Below the pieces are notes generated by a model, which was not told the DNA's origin, searched no databases, and saw only the letters and a list, made by a program, of their open reading frames with translations. This document shows, one piece after another, positions 20,556 to 32,029 of a stretch of DNA of 64,000 nucleotides. How positions within the stretch are numbered: the stretch's first letter is position 1; each line of letters opens with the position of its first letter. The DNA is from Atriophallophorus winterbourni (taxonomy: Eukaryota > Platyhelminthes > Trematoda > Plagiorchiida > Microphallidae). The DNA is taken from assembly GCA_013407085.1 (NCBI GenBank), contig JACCGJ010014702.1, positions 1 to 64,000 of the forward strand, given 5' to 3'. Made by a program: the position numbers and the translations under genes.

Positions 20556-21110
20556 GTTCTTAGTTTATGGATCTTCAATGACAGCGAGGCAGGAATGGAA
20601 TTCTATGGAACACCAAGTCATGCTATGGTGAAGACAAAACGTCCTTCAATTCCACACGGTTTTACCGCGAATGCTTCGATCAACTTCATGAAATATTTTT
20701 TCTAATTCCTGAGGCCTTCAATTTGAAGAGCAATTTTTAAAGTGGTACTCGGTCGAATCTTACTGAAATTTATGAATAACATATCAATTGCTTGACCGGG
20801 GTTATAGACGCAAACCAGATTTCGCCCGCTGAATAAGGTACTTAAAAAAGAGCGTTTTCTTCATATCCATAATATTTTGTATATCAACGCCCAGAAAACT
20901 TTTTATTTGCAGAATTGATCAAAATTTGTAGGATTTTTTTCGATCACATAAGTTAGGGTAATAATGCTATAATAAGTAGGACAGCTATAGTCTCCAACTT
21001 TGAACATACGTTTTATGATACCGTGCTTCCAATCATGGAGTGAAGCGCCTACGCAGCAAGATTAAGTGAACAAAATTGCCAAAGTCTCGCATAAAAAGTT
21101 TAAGACCCCA
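20556..21110 (-). mobile_element. CR1-like reverse transcriptase fragment, decayed
   Basis: The minus strand reads HDWKHGIIKRMFKVGDYSCP followed by TYYSIITLTYV (usually DWK..IVPIYKGGD...NYRPISLT). It continues to YNPGQAIDMLFINFSKI (motif A remnant) and KASGIRKNI. Catalytic residues are lost. RT fingers through motif B are represented in order. Confidence 0.6.
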
Positions 21111-21880
21111 CGTGAATGCAACGGATGGATGACGTCTGTTTATGGAGCTAATTGTGTACATAATTTAAAAAAGTTTAACCGTCCCTAAATCAACATCGAC
21201 GTCGCGCAAAATAAGGAGTAATGTCTTTGAAACATTACAAATGCTCAAGCCGGTTTGACTTTAAACCGCGAAGTCGAGAGAATATCCAGAGTACATTGAC
21301 TATTGACGTGCTTTATCCGTATCATGCATGAATTCTATAGCTTAAAAATTTAACTTGCAAGAAATATTTTTTAAGAACGAACACACAATAGAAATGAGTT
21401 AACTTTACAACCGATGAAGGAGTAAATGCTTCTTAAATTTGTTTATTCACTGACAAACGGTAGTAGAAATGGGACACTTTAGCTACCTCTGAAATGATAT
21501 TCTCATAATTACCGTTATTGAACACAAATAATGATCGAAAATCGTTTTTAAAATTGAACGCTCGATTTGTCTATCAGATAATTACAATCCCGTCATATAT
21601 CAACTAACGTAAACGAAATATTTACACATTCAAAATATGAGCGCGTGTAGTTGCCGCGCTGCAATGAATAAAACCACAAATAAGAATAAAATGTTTTCAA
21701 ATCAGCTCTCTTAGTTAAAAATACAGCTGCTTATCTGAAAGTCGGAGAGATTCTCACGGACGCATTTGAATACTTTTTTGTTTTGTTGGGTGGAAACAGG
21801 ATTTTTCTGATTTTCTAGATTGGAAGTAAGTTCAAGTTCAAGTTGCACAGGGCTGAAGGCGACTAAGAGCTAATCAGGCG
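21111..21880. other. No recognised feature
   Basis: AT-rich interval with no coding or repeat signal I can support. Confidence 0.4.
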
Positions 21881-21881
21881 T

Positions 21882-23810
21882 TCAGATTTCATTAGACGCA
21901 TGCGCTTGATCATCCGGTACTTCGATATTCAGTATGTAGTTCGTACGATTCACACGTTCTTGTTTACGGATATATAGAAATTCCTCTTCTTCTGAACCCA
22001 AAGCAGATGGGATAAAATCTCGTTTAAGCTTCGTCACAGCAATAAAAATGGGTGACTTCTGCTGATAAGACAAGCCCTGAGAGTGGTGGAACACCACTAT
22101 ATCACTCCGGGATCAAGTTCATCCGTCTCAATAAATGCTGGTCCAGCGCGCTTTTGAATAGGTGTTCAGATGGTAGAGACAGGAGCCCTTTCGGCAGAGA
22201 GATTCAAGTGTTCACTACCCGCGTGGATAGCGTGCTCGCATTACTCAGCTTCAGCCTTCTAGACTCCTGCAACTTTTAGGTCATGTCCACGAGTCCTCGA
22301 CTCACCTACTAATCGGAAGTATCGGAGGAACTCATCTCCATATTGGCCGAGAAGAATACGACGTTTCACGAGCAGGTCAAATTTTCCCCTTCGAAGTTCT
22401 AGGCGGTAGAGTTTCAGATAGCTTCTACTATCCTCGTACGCGATTTGGCGCTTTCCACGAACCATCTTAATGCACGTCCTTCGTAACCTCTCCAAAGAGT
22501 CGCATTCGCCTTTAGACTGAGAAAATGCAACAGCGGACGAACATACGCAGCGAAAATTGTCTGGAACATTTGTGGGGTTATGGTCGCAAATGAACGCCGA
22601 ATCACCCAGTGCATCTTGGTAGCACTGCCTATTCTCCGACAAGTGTAAGCCTTCGACTTCAAGGAATCCATAACCAGAACCACTAAGTCTTTTTCGACCG
22701 TCACCGCTCTATTATGCCTACCTCACAGAAAATATTCACCACCAGTGTCATCGGTGTATATGCGCATGACCACTATCTTTTCCTCATTTAAAGGCAGTGA
22801 CCAGTGATGTGTCCAGCTGACTAAGTCATCAACTGCTTGTGGCCATCAAAGGAACTGACAGAGGCCCACAGTTTCAGATCATCCGCGAATAGAGGACAAT
22901 CGATAGCTACCGCGTCCAGAATTTCATTCACGAAAATTTTGAATAACAAGGGGCCAAGGACAGATCCGTGCGGCACTCCAGAAGACAAAACTCCATTCAC
23001 CTCTACACGGTTTGACCGCCATGAGATGAATGCCTCGATCCACTTAGGTAGGCAACCTTAAATACCCAAACCCACCAGCTTGACGAGCAATCAACAGTGG
23101 GGTAAGCGGTCGAACGCCTTACTGAATTCGATTAAAGTGACATCGATTGCTTACCAGAATCAGTCAAAGCACACCAACTTTCTCGCGCCAGGAGCAGGTT
23201 ACGTTACGCATGAGCGATTTTTGGTGAATCTATTTTGTTGTGGACACCAACGCCCACAACCCAAAAGAAAGTTCGCTATTTTCGTTTTGATCAATTTCTC
23301 TAAATTTTACCGATTACAGAAGTCAATACTACCGGACTGTAATTAGCGGAACTACTTGGGTCCCCACTCTCAAACGTAGGTTTAATAATCCACTGTTCTC
23401 ATTCTTGTTGCAACACTTCTGATTGTGCTGGTAAAACCAACGGATGAATACCGTCTGGTCCTGGCGCGGATTGTGTGTCTAACTGTTCTAACAGGGGTTT
23501 AACCGTCTCTACATCTACATGAAGAACAGATAGGACCTCACTGTTATTAGAGACAGAAGGTGGTTCACTGTCTACGAGACAGTACACGGAGGCATATTGC
23601 TTAGCCATGGCTTCAGCTTTCAAACCATCCTCATAATATCTACCCATTACTATCTATCAAATTAGGAATATATGGCGACGCCTTTGTGCGGCAACGAACG
23701 TATGCGAATAGCCATTTTGGTGCACAAGTAGACTCGTCAACCAATCGCTGCTCGTACAACATACGTTTTCTGCGTTTTAATGCCATGTAAAGGTTTCTAG
23801 CTTACCGATC
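21882..23810 (-). mobile_element. CR1-like LINE, linker, RT and C-terminal region, decayed
   Basis: In element order on the minus strand: CAPKWLFAYVRCRTKASPYI and NGRYYEDGLKAEAMAKQYAS (linker); LDTQSAPGPDGIHPLVL (RT start); SSGVPHGSVLGPLLFKIFVN (motif B); LFADDLKLWASV (FADD box); EKDLVVLVMDSLKSKAYTCR, TIFAAYVRPLL and YEDSRSYLKLYRLELRRGKF (thumb and C-terminus). The catalytic box is intact, but many stops and frameshifts break the frame. Confidence 0.8.
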
Positions 23811-23849
23811 ATTGTCTTAGTCAGTGGCGTTTTTCCGTAGCTCCTTGTC

Positions 23850-25515
23850 AAATCAAAAAACCTCCAGAACCAGACGAGATAACTCCAAAGCTGCACAAAG
23901 CCTGTCATGCGCAGCTATCTGAACCTCTATCTTGCATGTTTAATAATTTGCTCCAAGTTGGATTTGTGCCAAAAGACTGGAAACTAGGACAAATAATACC
24001 CGTTTACAAAAGTGGTTGCCGTTCTGAAGTTAGAAATACGGGCCATCGACCATGCTGTCTTTGGTATCAAAAGATTTTGAGCGAATAATAACCGCAAACA
24101 TCGTTGGACATCTGGAAACGAACCAACTTTTTGCAGTTGCCCAACATGGATTTCGCAGAAATCGCTCTTGTCTAACAAATTTTCTGACAAGCTTAGACGA
24201 TTGGACGTAGGTTGTAGATGCGGAGGGGGCTGTATTTATGCGTACTACCTGGACATTTCTAAGGCGCTCAACAGAGTTGATCACAATTTACTCTTGAACG
24301 AGCTAAACAAACACGGTGTTGTTGGATGACTATACGAATTAATAAGGGATTATCTGAGAAACAAACACATCCGAGTTCGTGTGGACGGCCTATTATCGAA
24401 GAACATCGATGTCACTATCTTAGTTCCACAAGGCTCAGTGCTTGGACCAATACTGTTTCTAGTCTATATGAACGATATACCAATACCAAATGATAGTAAG
24501 ATGGTTTTGTTTGCTGATAATATAAACGTATGGTGGCAAATCAGAAATGCTAACGATTGTATTTTGCTGCAAAACGATTTGAGTGATTTGTTCAACTGGT
24601 CATCCGGAAAAAATAACCTGTCATTGAATATGCAAAATAAATAAGTAAATATATAAATAAATAATAAATATTTTATTCTTGGAATTCCAAATGTCAAAGA
24701 TCATTCAGATAGGTCGTGACCTTTGATTTTCCCATTGATACAAGTTCGGCGACATAAACCTGGAGTAAACCGGAGCAGGAAAGGACCTCGGTGTCTGAGT
24801 TTGCGGTAGTTTGAAAAATGGTCTACAATGCGAAACCGTTTACAAAAGCGCGTTTCGGTTGCTCAGCATGCTACAGCGGATGTTTGGACGTTTTTCATCG
24901 CGGTGTTTTCCTCTCATGATGAATACATATATACACCCGGTTCTAGACTATGCCGCACAAGCTGGACACCATGGCTCCAAAACGACATCTTACTTCTGGA
25001 TCGCATATATCAGAGAGCTTCTAAGCTGGTCATTGTACTCGAAAATACGCTATTCGCGGGGCGACTCAGACGACTGGACCTAAGGACACTTACACAAAGA
25101 AGAATGCGAGGTTATCTCGTCCTCGCATACAAAATGCATAATACTGTTTCCCACCCCCTGGACATATTATTCCACATTGGAACTCCCAGCAACAGGCGTG
25201 GCCATGGTTGCAAGTTGGAAACACCACATTCCAAACGGAACTGCTGCAGATATTTCTATTCGGTACGTGTGTGCTTTGTTTGGAATTCCCTACCTTCCGA
25301 TTTGGTAAGCTTCAACAGTTTATTTATATTCATATCAAAACTTGGCGATTATATGAGAGCTAATCCGATTTTTACCCCAAACTAGTAATTTACTATCATC
25401 GTCCCATTGATTTTGATTTGATTCATACATATATATGCATTTGTACCTATATTTCTACTACGTGGTTATTGTAAAGTTAATTTCTTTTTGAACCATAAAT
25501 CTTGGATCTTGAATC
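23850..25515 (+). mobile_element. CR1-like LINE, RT to 3' end, decayed
   Basis: Same family as the 36513-40335 copy: EITPKLHKACHAQLSEPLSC, VGFVPKDWKLGQIIPVYKSG, then VPQGSVLGPILFLVYMNDIP and VLFADNINVWWQI, where the second Asp of FADD has become Asn. The C-terminus at 24811-25385 contains HSKRNCCRYFYSVRVCFVWN. An AT-rich (AAATA)n-like interruption sits at 24636-24680. It ends with a CTTGGATCTTGAATCTTAA tail, the (TTGAATC)n-type tail of this family. Confidence 0.8.
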
Positions 25516-25539
25516 TTAATTGGGGACCTTGCGCCTCAC

Positions 25540-27150
25540 GACGACGTGTGGACTACGGAACAACCACCTCAATAACAGTCCAAATATTATAACGAATCAC
25601 CAGCCAACAATTTCAACATAATCTGATTGATCGAAAGACCAATCAAGAGATGAAGCAACATCCCTTATCCTACCCGCGTCTGCCTCCGAAAAATTCCTTC
25701 TGGGAATTGGATCTGGTACCCAGCCATTGTTGCGTTTCCAAATAAAACTTAAGGTGGCATGATAACTACAGCCTAATGGAGCTTCAGTCCGGAGATGAGT
25801 AATATCGGGCTGCCTGGGAGTGAATACCAAGTCAAAAAATGACTCACACTCAGTAGGGCCTACTCAGGTCGGATAGGAAACATGCTGCACGAGGCCCACA
25901 TCAACCACAGCGTCCAATAAGTCCTGCTCGAATGACCCAAAAACGTCCTCTAGCGAAGCTGCATTGTGAGATTATCTACAAGCGTGCTTCGAAGCTTCTA
26001 GGTATGCTGCAACGGATCTTCAAAACCTTCTCGCCTGGAACTTTGCCCACCATCATGAACGCCTATATAATTCCAACCATGGAACATGCATCACAAGCTT
26101 GGACTCCGTGGTTGAAAAAGGATATAATATTGCTTGACAAAATATACCATCGCGCAACCAAACTCGTTAGAGGTTTCCGTGAACTAGCGTACGAGGAACG
26201 ATTGAAAAAACTGAGGCTCCCCACTCCCCTCCAAAGAAGCCTTCGAAGCGATGTGATGCTGACATATAAAATATTGAATACCCCACATCATCCCTTAAAA
26301 CATTTATTCGAATACCGTGATTCACGTCATACACGCAGCCACTCAGCGACACTGCAAATTCCCCACTCCCGTATCAGCTGTCGCCGATATTTTTATTGTG
26401 TACGTGTCTGTTTTCTTTAGAATTCCCTACCCGAAACTCTTGTCATCTCTCCCAGCATCGGAACGTTTATTCGAAATTTGGATACTTATTTGTTGCATAA
26501 CGATTTGACGACACCTGCGTATTGACTCATGGTAACTATACAACTTGACTATACTTGACATTACATGTTTATTTTATACCTACTTCCTGAATGTATATTT
26601 ACTATGATATGGTAATTGTGAAGCCATGTGCTTTTTGTGACCATAAATTTTTGAATCTTGAATCTTGAATCTTGAATACTATGAGCATTGAAATCCCCAA
26701 TAATAATGCAATTTGAGGATCTACCATATTGAAATATCTGTGATATCAGAGTATCTGCCTGAGTATTGGGAGAACGATAAACGATACCCATCGTGGCAAA
26801 TGAAGCTGCAATCCTTATACGGCACCATAAACTAACAGCCATATCGCATTCTGCTGGAAGCGAGCCAACACTGCGACGGATATATGTTGTTGGAAGTATA
26901 AGGTAACCATACCATCGATTCTAGCGTTTGTTCGATCTAAGCGAAAGAGTCTATATCCAGGTAGGGCCAGCTTAGGATCATCCTGCTTAGGTAAGAGCCA
27001 GGTTTCTGTCACCGAAATGATCGCTGGAGGGTCCTGTTCAATCCGATCAGAGAGTTTATTCACTTTGTTTCTCTAGCTCACCGCATTAAAATATATCATT
27101 TTCGAAAATCCAGATCCATCCGAATTCCTATCGTCAGAGGTTCCAAACGA
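25540..27150 (-). mobile_element. CR1-like LINE endonuclease region, split by another LINE
   Basis: The N-terminal half lies at 26680-27150 (PPAIISVTETWLLPKQDDPK, MGIVYRSPNTQADTLISQIF, CIIIGDFNAHS). The C-terminal half lies at 25540-25925 (EQDLLDAVVDVGLVQHVSYP, LVFTPRQPDITHL, EAPLGCSYHATLSFIW). The plus-strand CR1 copy at 25932-26680 separates them. Motifs match AP-like endonucleases, but the SDH signature is altered to SYH. Confidence 0.75.
25932..26680 (+). mobile_element. 5'-truncated CR1-like LINE with (TTGAATC)n tail
   Basis: Encodes the RT thumb and C-terminal domain: CEIIYKRASKLLGMLQRIFK, ASQAWTPWLKKDIILLDKIY, SRISCRRYFYCVRVCFL. It ends in TTGAATCTTGAATCTTGAATC. It inserted into the endonuclease region of the minus-strand CR1. 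Relatively few lesions suggest it is younger than its host element. Confidence 0.8.
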
Positions 27151-27577
27151 ACTTTTTGCGACATCCTCACAACCCGAAAATCCACAATGTGCGAGTTAGT
27201 TTCACCTGCGGCTCTGTGCTCGCTAATTTTCTGAGTAGCCTTTCGTATTTTTCCACGATCTTACAGAGAGAGAGGAGTCGAAATTCACTGCCCTTTAACC
27301 TGCAACCCCTACTTAGCAGTAAGATCACTTGCGTAGCGGAGTCTAACACAATCTTTAACGGTCTGGGGCGATCAAATGCCGCTGGCCTAGACGAAACGCT
27401 GTGCGTACCGGTACACCCTTTTCACCTTCGTCAAAAGGTGTCAAAAGCAGAATTTAAGAATCGCGTTCCTGTTTAATCCTGTCTATCGCCAAAGCACCTT
27501 TTTTCTGCTGTTCTCTTCATTAGCACAGTCAGAGGCCATCTAATCAGGAAATAATACAATAATATGCGTGAACAATG

Positions 27578-27680
27578 TATGATGTATGTACGAGGCAAAG
27601 TGCAACAAACTCATAGACTGCATATGGGCTATGTTAAGCTCAGGTTGTCCAGGCCTAGACAGATATGAGAAGTAAAATGG
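27578..27680 (+). repeat. SINE-A fragment
   Basis: Contains GAGGCAAAGTGCAACAAACTC, AGACTGCATATGGGC and GTCCAGGCCTAGACAGATATGAG, the 5' half of the family. Confidence 0.6.
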
Positions 27681-27834
27681 AACAATACGTTTTTCATTCG
27701 ACAATGTGTGAAAATATTGTAGGCAATTTACCATCTAATTTCCTCTTAAATCTTAACACGTTGTGGTGGTTTACTAAACCATCTGGGAGCTTCGAGGTAG
27801 AATATCATTCCGAAACGCTAAAATCTCACCGGAA

Positions 27835-27877
27835 GCACAGGACCGGTTTCGAGGTTTTTGCCTCTCATCAGCAATGC
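27835..27877 (-). ncRNA. Hammerhead ribozyme, unit 0
   Basis: Minus strand: stem I strand, CTGATGAG core, stem II AGG/CCT with a CAAAAA loop, CGAAA, a minimal stem III ACCGGT, cleavage triplet GTC, then CTGTGC. One stem I pair is lost (GCATTG against CTGTGC). The core is complete. Confidence 0.75.
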
Positions 27878-27974
27878 GTATCCGCTGGACTCTTCACGTC
27901 TCGAACTGGTATTTGTGTAGACGAATGGTGCAATGCGAACTGAAGTTCTCGTCTACTTATATATATATATATAT

Positions 27975-28188
27975 ATGGGTATGAAAACACAAGCCTGATC
28001 CAGGCAAAGTGCCGCACAGTCAGAGACTGCACGTGGGCGATATTACTGTCAGGTTGCCAAAGCCTAGACAGATATGAGAAATAGAGAATAAAGATAGAGG
28101 TGAGACTCCAGCGTGTTTCAGCATGCAGCTCACTACTAGTGGCCAATCAATTTAGCACGGTGTTAGCCGCACAGCACAGAAGTACTTG
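27975..28188 (+). repeat. SINE-A copy inside the hammerhead array
   Basis: Full-length copy from GGTATGAAAACACAAGCCTG to CACAGCACAGAAG. It is preceded by an (AT)n run at 27959-27976. A short TACTT repeat on both sides may be its target duplication. It inserted after the hammerhead array had formed. Confidence 0.75.
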
Positions 28189-28320
28189 CTACTTTACAAG
28201 TAGCTGAAGGGACTAAACTAAGCCCCAACTGATCGAAGGGCGTATTGCCGCGAGGGTTATTACAACCCCAGGATAGTTTGAAGTAGAATACCATTCCGAA
28301 ACGCTAAAATCTCAAGGGAA

Positions 28321-28363
28321 GCACAGGACCTGTTTCGAGGTTTTTGCCTCTTATCAGCTATGC
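28321..28363 (-). ncRNA. Hammerhead ribozyme, unit 1 (mutated core)
   Basis: Same architecture, but the core reads CTGATAAG, changing the essential G8 to A, and stem III is ACAGGT. It is predicted inactive. Confidence 0.7.
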
Positions 28364-28577
28364 GTATTCGCTGGACTCTTCGCGTTTCGAACTAGTATTT
28401 GTGTAGACGGATGGTGTAATGCGAACTAAAGTTCGCGTCTACTCGCTACTTTATAAGTAGCTGAAGGGACTAAACTAAGCCCTAACTGATCGAACGGCGT
28501 ATTGTCGCGAGGGTTATTACAACCCCAGGATAGTTCGAAGTAGAATACCATTCCGAAACGCTAAAATCTCACCGGAA

Positions 28578-28620
28578 GCACAAGACCGGTTTCGAGGTTT
28601 TTGCCTCTCATCAGCTATGC
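28578..28620 (-). ncRNA. Hammerhead ribozyme, unit 2
   Basis: Core CTGATGAG...CGAAA intact, stem III ACCGGT, cleavage triplet GTC. Stem I is GCATAG against TTGTGC, so the closing pair becomes a G-U wobble. Confidence 0.8.
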
Positions 28621-28833
28621 GTATCCGCTGGACTCTTCGCGTTCCGAACTAGTATTTGTGTAGACGGATGGCGTAATGTGAACTGAAGTTCTTGTCTACT
28701 CGCTACTTTATAAGTAGCTGAAGGGACTAAACTAAGCCCCAACTGATCCAACGGCGTATTGCCGCGAGGGTTATTACAACCCCAGGATAGTCGAAGTAGA
28801 ATACCATTACGAAACGCTAAAATCTCACCGGAA

Positions 28834-28876
28834 GCACAGGACCGGTTTCGAGGTTTTTGCCTCTCATCAGCTATGC
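28834..28876 (-). ncRNA. Hammerhead ribozyme, unit 3
   Basis: Canonical: stem I GCATAG/CTGTGC (6 pairs including one G-U), CTGATGAG, stem II AGG-CAAAAA-CCT, CGAAA, palindromic ACCGGT stem III, then GTC followed by the predicted cleavage site. Confidence 0.85.
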
Positions 28877-29061
28877 GTATCCGCTGGACTCTTCGCGTTT
28901 CGAACTAGTATTTGTGTAGACGGATGGTGCAATGCGATCAGTGGGGCTAAGTTAGTCCCTTCAGCTACTTATAAAGTAGCGAGTAGACGCGAACTTCAGT
29001 TCGCATTGCGCAATCCGTCTACACAAATACTAGTTCGAAACGCGAAGAGTCCAGCGGATAC

Positions 29062-29104
29062 GCATAGCTGATGAGAGGCAAAAACCTCGAAACCGGTCCT
29101 GTGC
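29062..29104 (+). ncRNA. Hammerhead ribozyme, inverted unit
   Basis: Plus-strand copy identical to unit 3. GCATAG is at 29062-29067, the core CTGATGAG at 29068-29075, CGAAA ends at 29092, and the GTC triplet is at 29096-29098 with cleavage predicted after 29098. Beyond the 6-bp stem I, CGG upstream can pair with CCG downstream across a small internal loop, typical of natural hammerheads. Confidence 0.88.
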
Positions 29105-31001
29105 TTCCGGTGAGATTTTAGCGTTTCGGAATGGTATTCTACTTTGAACTATCCTGGGGTTGTAATAACCCTCGCGGCAATACGCCGTTCGATCAGTTGG
29201 GGCTTAGTTTAGTCCCTTCAGCTACTTATAAAGTAGCGGGTAGACGAGAACTCCAGTTCGCATTGCATCTGGGAGCTTATTCCACTAGTTGATCACAAGG
29301 TTGCTGAAAAAGTGCTCACTTACTAACAACCTGAGTCTACTCGTAAGAGGTTTCATAGAATAACCTCTTGTATATTTTTTAGAGGGAAGTTTAAGTAATT
29401 CGGTAATATTATCATTCGTGAGAAACTTTAGAACCTTAAAGGATTCTATTAGGTTGCCTCACAGCCACCGTCCCTTTAGTGAAAACAGATCATGGTCATT
29501 GAGTCTTTCCTCGTAGGTTTCACCGGTTTGACCCTCAACTATCCTAGTCGCAAGGCGCTCGACCCTTTCGAGACATGCGATATCGTTTTTCTGGAACAGG
29601 ATTCAACACAGTATTCCAAGTGATGTCGCACGACTATCTTATATAGGGAGTGAAGATAGGTTTTTGGCATGCCAACTCTGAGCGCAGTCTGAACAATTCT
29701 CTGCGAGCCTTGATTGTTGATTCGTCACATTCGTCCACATTATGGTGGCTTCAAAACGATTGCTGATTGTAAGGCTATCTATATTTGCTGGCGGTTGAAG
29801 AATAGCCAAATGTATACCGTCTGGGCCAGCCGACATAATTTTATCCAGCTGCGACAGAACTGTGGTGAGCATTTCCATGCTCAACCTGAACAGAGATAAA
29901 AAGAGGTGCGCTGCACTCATAAGTTTCTAAACGGTCACCTGAATCACGCCGATAAACACTGCAGAACAATGTATGCAATGCATCAGCTTTTCCCTGTGCA
30001 TTCAAAGTCGAGTTGCCATCATCCAGCATTACCGTAACTATATCTTCTCTTCAAGATCGAATGGATTGTACATATACATAAAAAGCTTTCACGTTCATCT
30101 TTTATTTTTTTAGTGAATCTGTATTCGAAGTCCATTTTAGCTTTACGTTGCAGGGCAACAGATTAATTTCTGGTCTGTATGTATTGCAGTTTAGTTCTGT
30201 GAATTCTAGAGAATCTGTAAGCCCTCCAGCTACGGTCACGCCATCAAATAGATTGCAAATATATGCAATCCACCAGATGGGGTTTCCTCGCGTTCTCACT
30301 GGTTGTAGAGTAGCAAAAATTCTAGTAATTGTAACAGGTGCCCTCTTATAATATTCTACTTTATTTCTACACTAGGTTCTAATTCGTCCGGTTCCCAACT
30401 TAGATTCATTGCTTGAGTTTGTAGTTAAACGATGCCCATTCGACAAAAATTGCGGGGCATCTTCACTTGGTGACTAGGGTGCACTAAAATCAAGTCAAGA
30501 TGAATTACTGCGTGGTCGCTCTTGCGTAATGGCGAAAGGTACTTGATCCAATGAATATCTCTTTCATGAGATTAGAGAACCCAATCCAAAGTGTACGGAG
30601 TGTGTCCTAACCTGAACCATGTAGGTTCTCTGACATGCTGATAAAAGACCCTGACATGAATCCAGTCCAGATATTACGACTCAGCTGACTCTGATAAACA
30701 AATTAGGGCATCCCAATCGATGCATGCGAGATTAAAGTCTCCAACAATTAGCAATACGTTGCAATGACCTTTTAGTACTTCCAATGTGTCCCTTCTGTAA
30801 TTGGTCGTTTAATGGCGAAGCAGTCGGGCTTCTCTTAGCACATTCAAATGTCAGTCGATTACTAGCGACAGTAAGTAATACCGAGGTTAGTTGTATTGTG
30901 CGAGAAACAAACTTTATCGATGCCTCAATTTGGGGAAGGCTTCATTTATCATCATTGCCTCTCCTCCTACAGTAGCAACAGATTTCCTATTCTGACGATA
31001 T

Positions 31002-31700
31002 ATGACATACGATCACACCGTCGCAGAAATTAGGGACCTTGGATTTAGATACTCCTCTTTTCTCAACTTCAATGAACAAGCTAAACACCTTATCACGAAA
31101 GCAAGACAAAACTTTGGCTCAATTAACCATAAGCTTCTCTTAAGTGATAGTAAAATAGCATTGTATAAGATAAAGGTCCTACCAATTCTTGATTATTGTA
31201 ATATGATCTATTCTCTCATGGGTAGGCATGATCGTTTTCTCTTAGAGAGATTTCAACGTACTTTCAGCAAAATAACTTTTGGCTATTCTTACCCCTTTCC
31301 CTATCTTGAAAGGTGTAATTTGCTGAGTGTCGAACCACTATGGCTACGCAAAATTCGTCTGAACTGCTTCTTTTCTTTCGAATCATTACTCAGAAACGAA
31401 TTAAACTTTAGTCTGGCATGCGCGTTTTCAAAAATATATTCGACATGATCTGCGCAATCAAATAAGGCTGTTGAATATCCCTATATCTCGCACTAAAGAT
31501 AGACGTAACTTCTTCTTAATTAGATAAGCACAACTTCGGAGTTCTCTTCCTCTTTATTTCCGTATGTGCACATATACAGGAAAATTTAAAACGCTTGTAG
31601 AAAAACTAACCGTTCACTCACCATCCCAAATCCTTAAGATAAACTCTTCTCTAGATATTTTATAGTTTTCTGGGATCCCAGGTTTTTAATTCTACATCTT
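31002..31700 (+). mobile_element. LINE reverse transcriptase C-terminal fragment
   Basis: Open for 148 codons: VAEIRDLGFRYSSFLNFNEQ, KHLITKARQNFGSINHKLLL, KIALYKIKVLPILDYCNMIY, LLERFQRTFSKITFGYSYPF. The remainder is frame-shifted to about 31700. It belongs to the same LINE family as 40340-42790 (both carry LLDYCN-type and EPLWLR/KPLWFR motifs). Confidence 0.75.
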
Positions 31701-32029
31701 TCTCCACATATTAGTATATCCTGAGGTCTTATAGTATTCTCTGGATAACTGGACATTCAAGTGTCAGGTTACCAGATCCTAGATATGTTGCTACACATCT
31801 TCATCGTAACCGTGCGTTTTATAATCATTTTTACTATATGACCATATCCTTAACCGTTATCTGCTCATATTCAAACCATTTATGTATGAAAACATGCTTT
31901 ACCATGACGCGTTTATTAAAAAAGAAAAAAGGCAAAAATGCCGAAAATATTAATTTTTGTGATCTTTTTTATCGTTCATAATCGATTTACTATTTCACAT
32001 TCATCACCTCAAACCATGATGGTGAAGAG
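31701..32029. other. AT-rich sequence, no feature
   Basis: Nothing recognised. Confidence 0.4.

Larger units (their letters stand above)
27793..29265. mobile_element. Hammerhead-ribozyme tandem-repeat element (Penelope pLTR/retrozyme-like)
   Basis: An array of 257-bp units: a partial unit at 27793-27958, units starting at 28201, 28458 and 28715, then from about 28936 an inverted stretch of roughly 1.3 units. The 13-mer CATCTGGGAGCTT flanks the array (27780-27792 and 29266-29278) and occurs once in the reconstructed CR1 frame, so the whole array is one insertion. Each unit carries a hammerhead motif, on the minus strand in the direct units and on the plus strand in the inverted one. There is no coding capacity. 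A SINE-A copy interrupts the first unit. Head-to-head pLTRs, hammerheads and variable-length TSDs are known for Penelope-like elements. Confidence 0.85.
27690..30780 (-). mobile_element. CR1-like LINE with internal deletion, host of the hammerhead array
   Basis: In minus order: endonuclease remnant at 30370-30780 (IVGDFNLACIDWDALI and on), linker and RT start at 29639-30030 (KADALHTLFCSVYRRD, QLDKIMSAGPDGIHLAIL), then a jump over the RT body. The C-terminal domain follows at 29279-29640 (CLERVERLATRIVEGQTGET, YEERLNDHDLFSLKGRW, RGYSMKPLTSRLRLLVSEHF). The coding frame continues on the far side of the hammerhead array: WNKLPDGLVNHHNVLRFKRK then LDGKLPTIFSHIVE and a stop at about 27690. This continuity fixes the borders of the inserted array. 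Confidence 0.8.

Noticed and set aside
29093..29112. Alternative hammerhead fold with a longer stem III (CCGG...CCGG) and cleavage after GGTG
   Set aside because: It would place G at the cleavage position, which is not allowed. The short ACCGGT stem III with GTC and a 6-bp stem I fits all core rules.
27793..29265. CRISPR-like or simple satellite array
   Set aside because: Units of 257 bp without spacers, flanked by a TSD and containing ribozymes, fit a eukaryotic mobile element; the gene content is eukaryotic.
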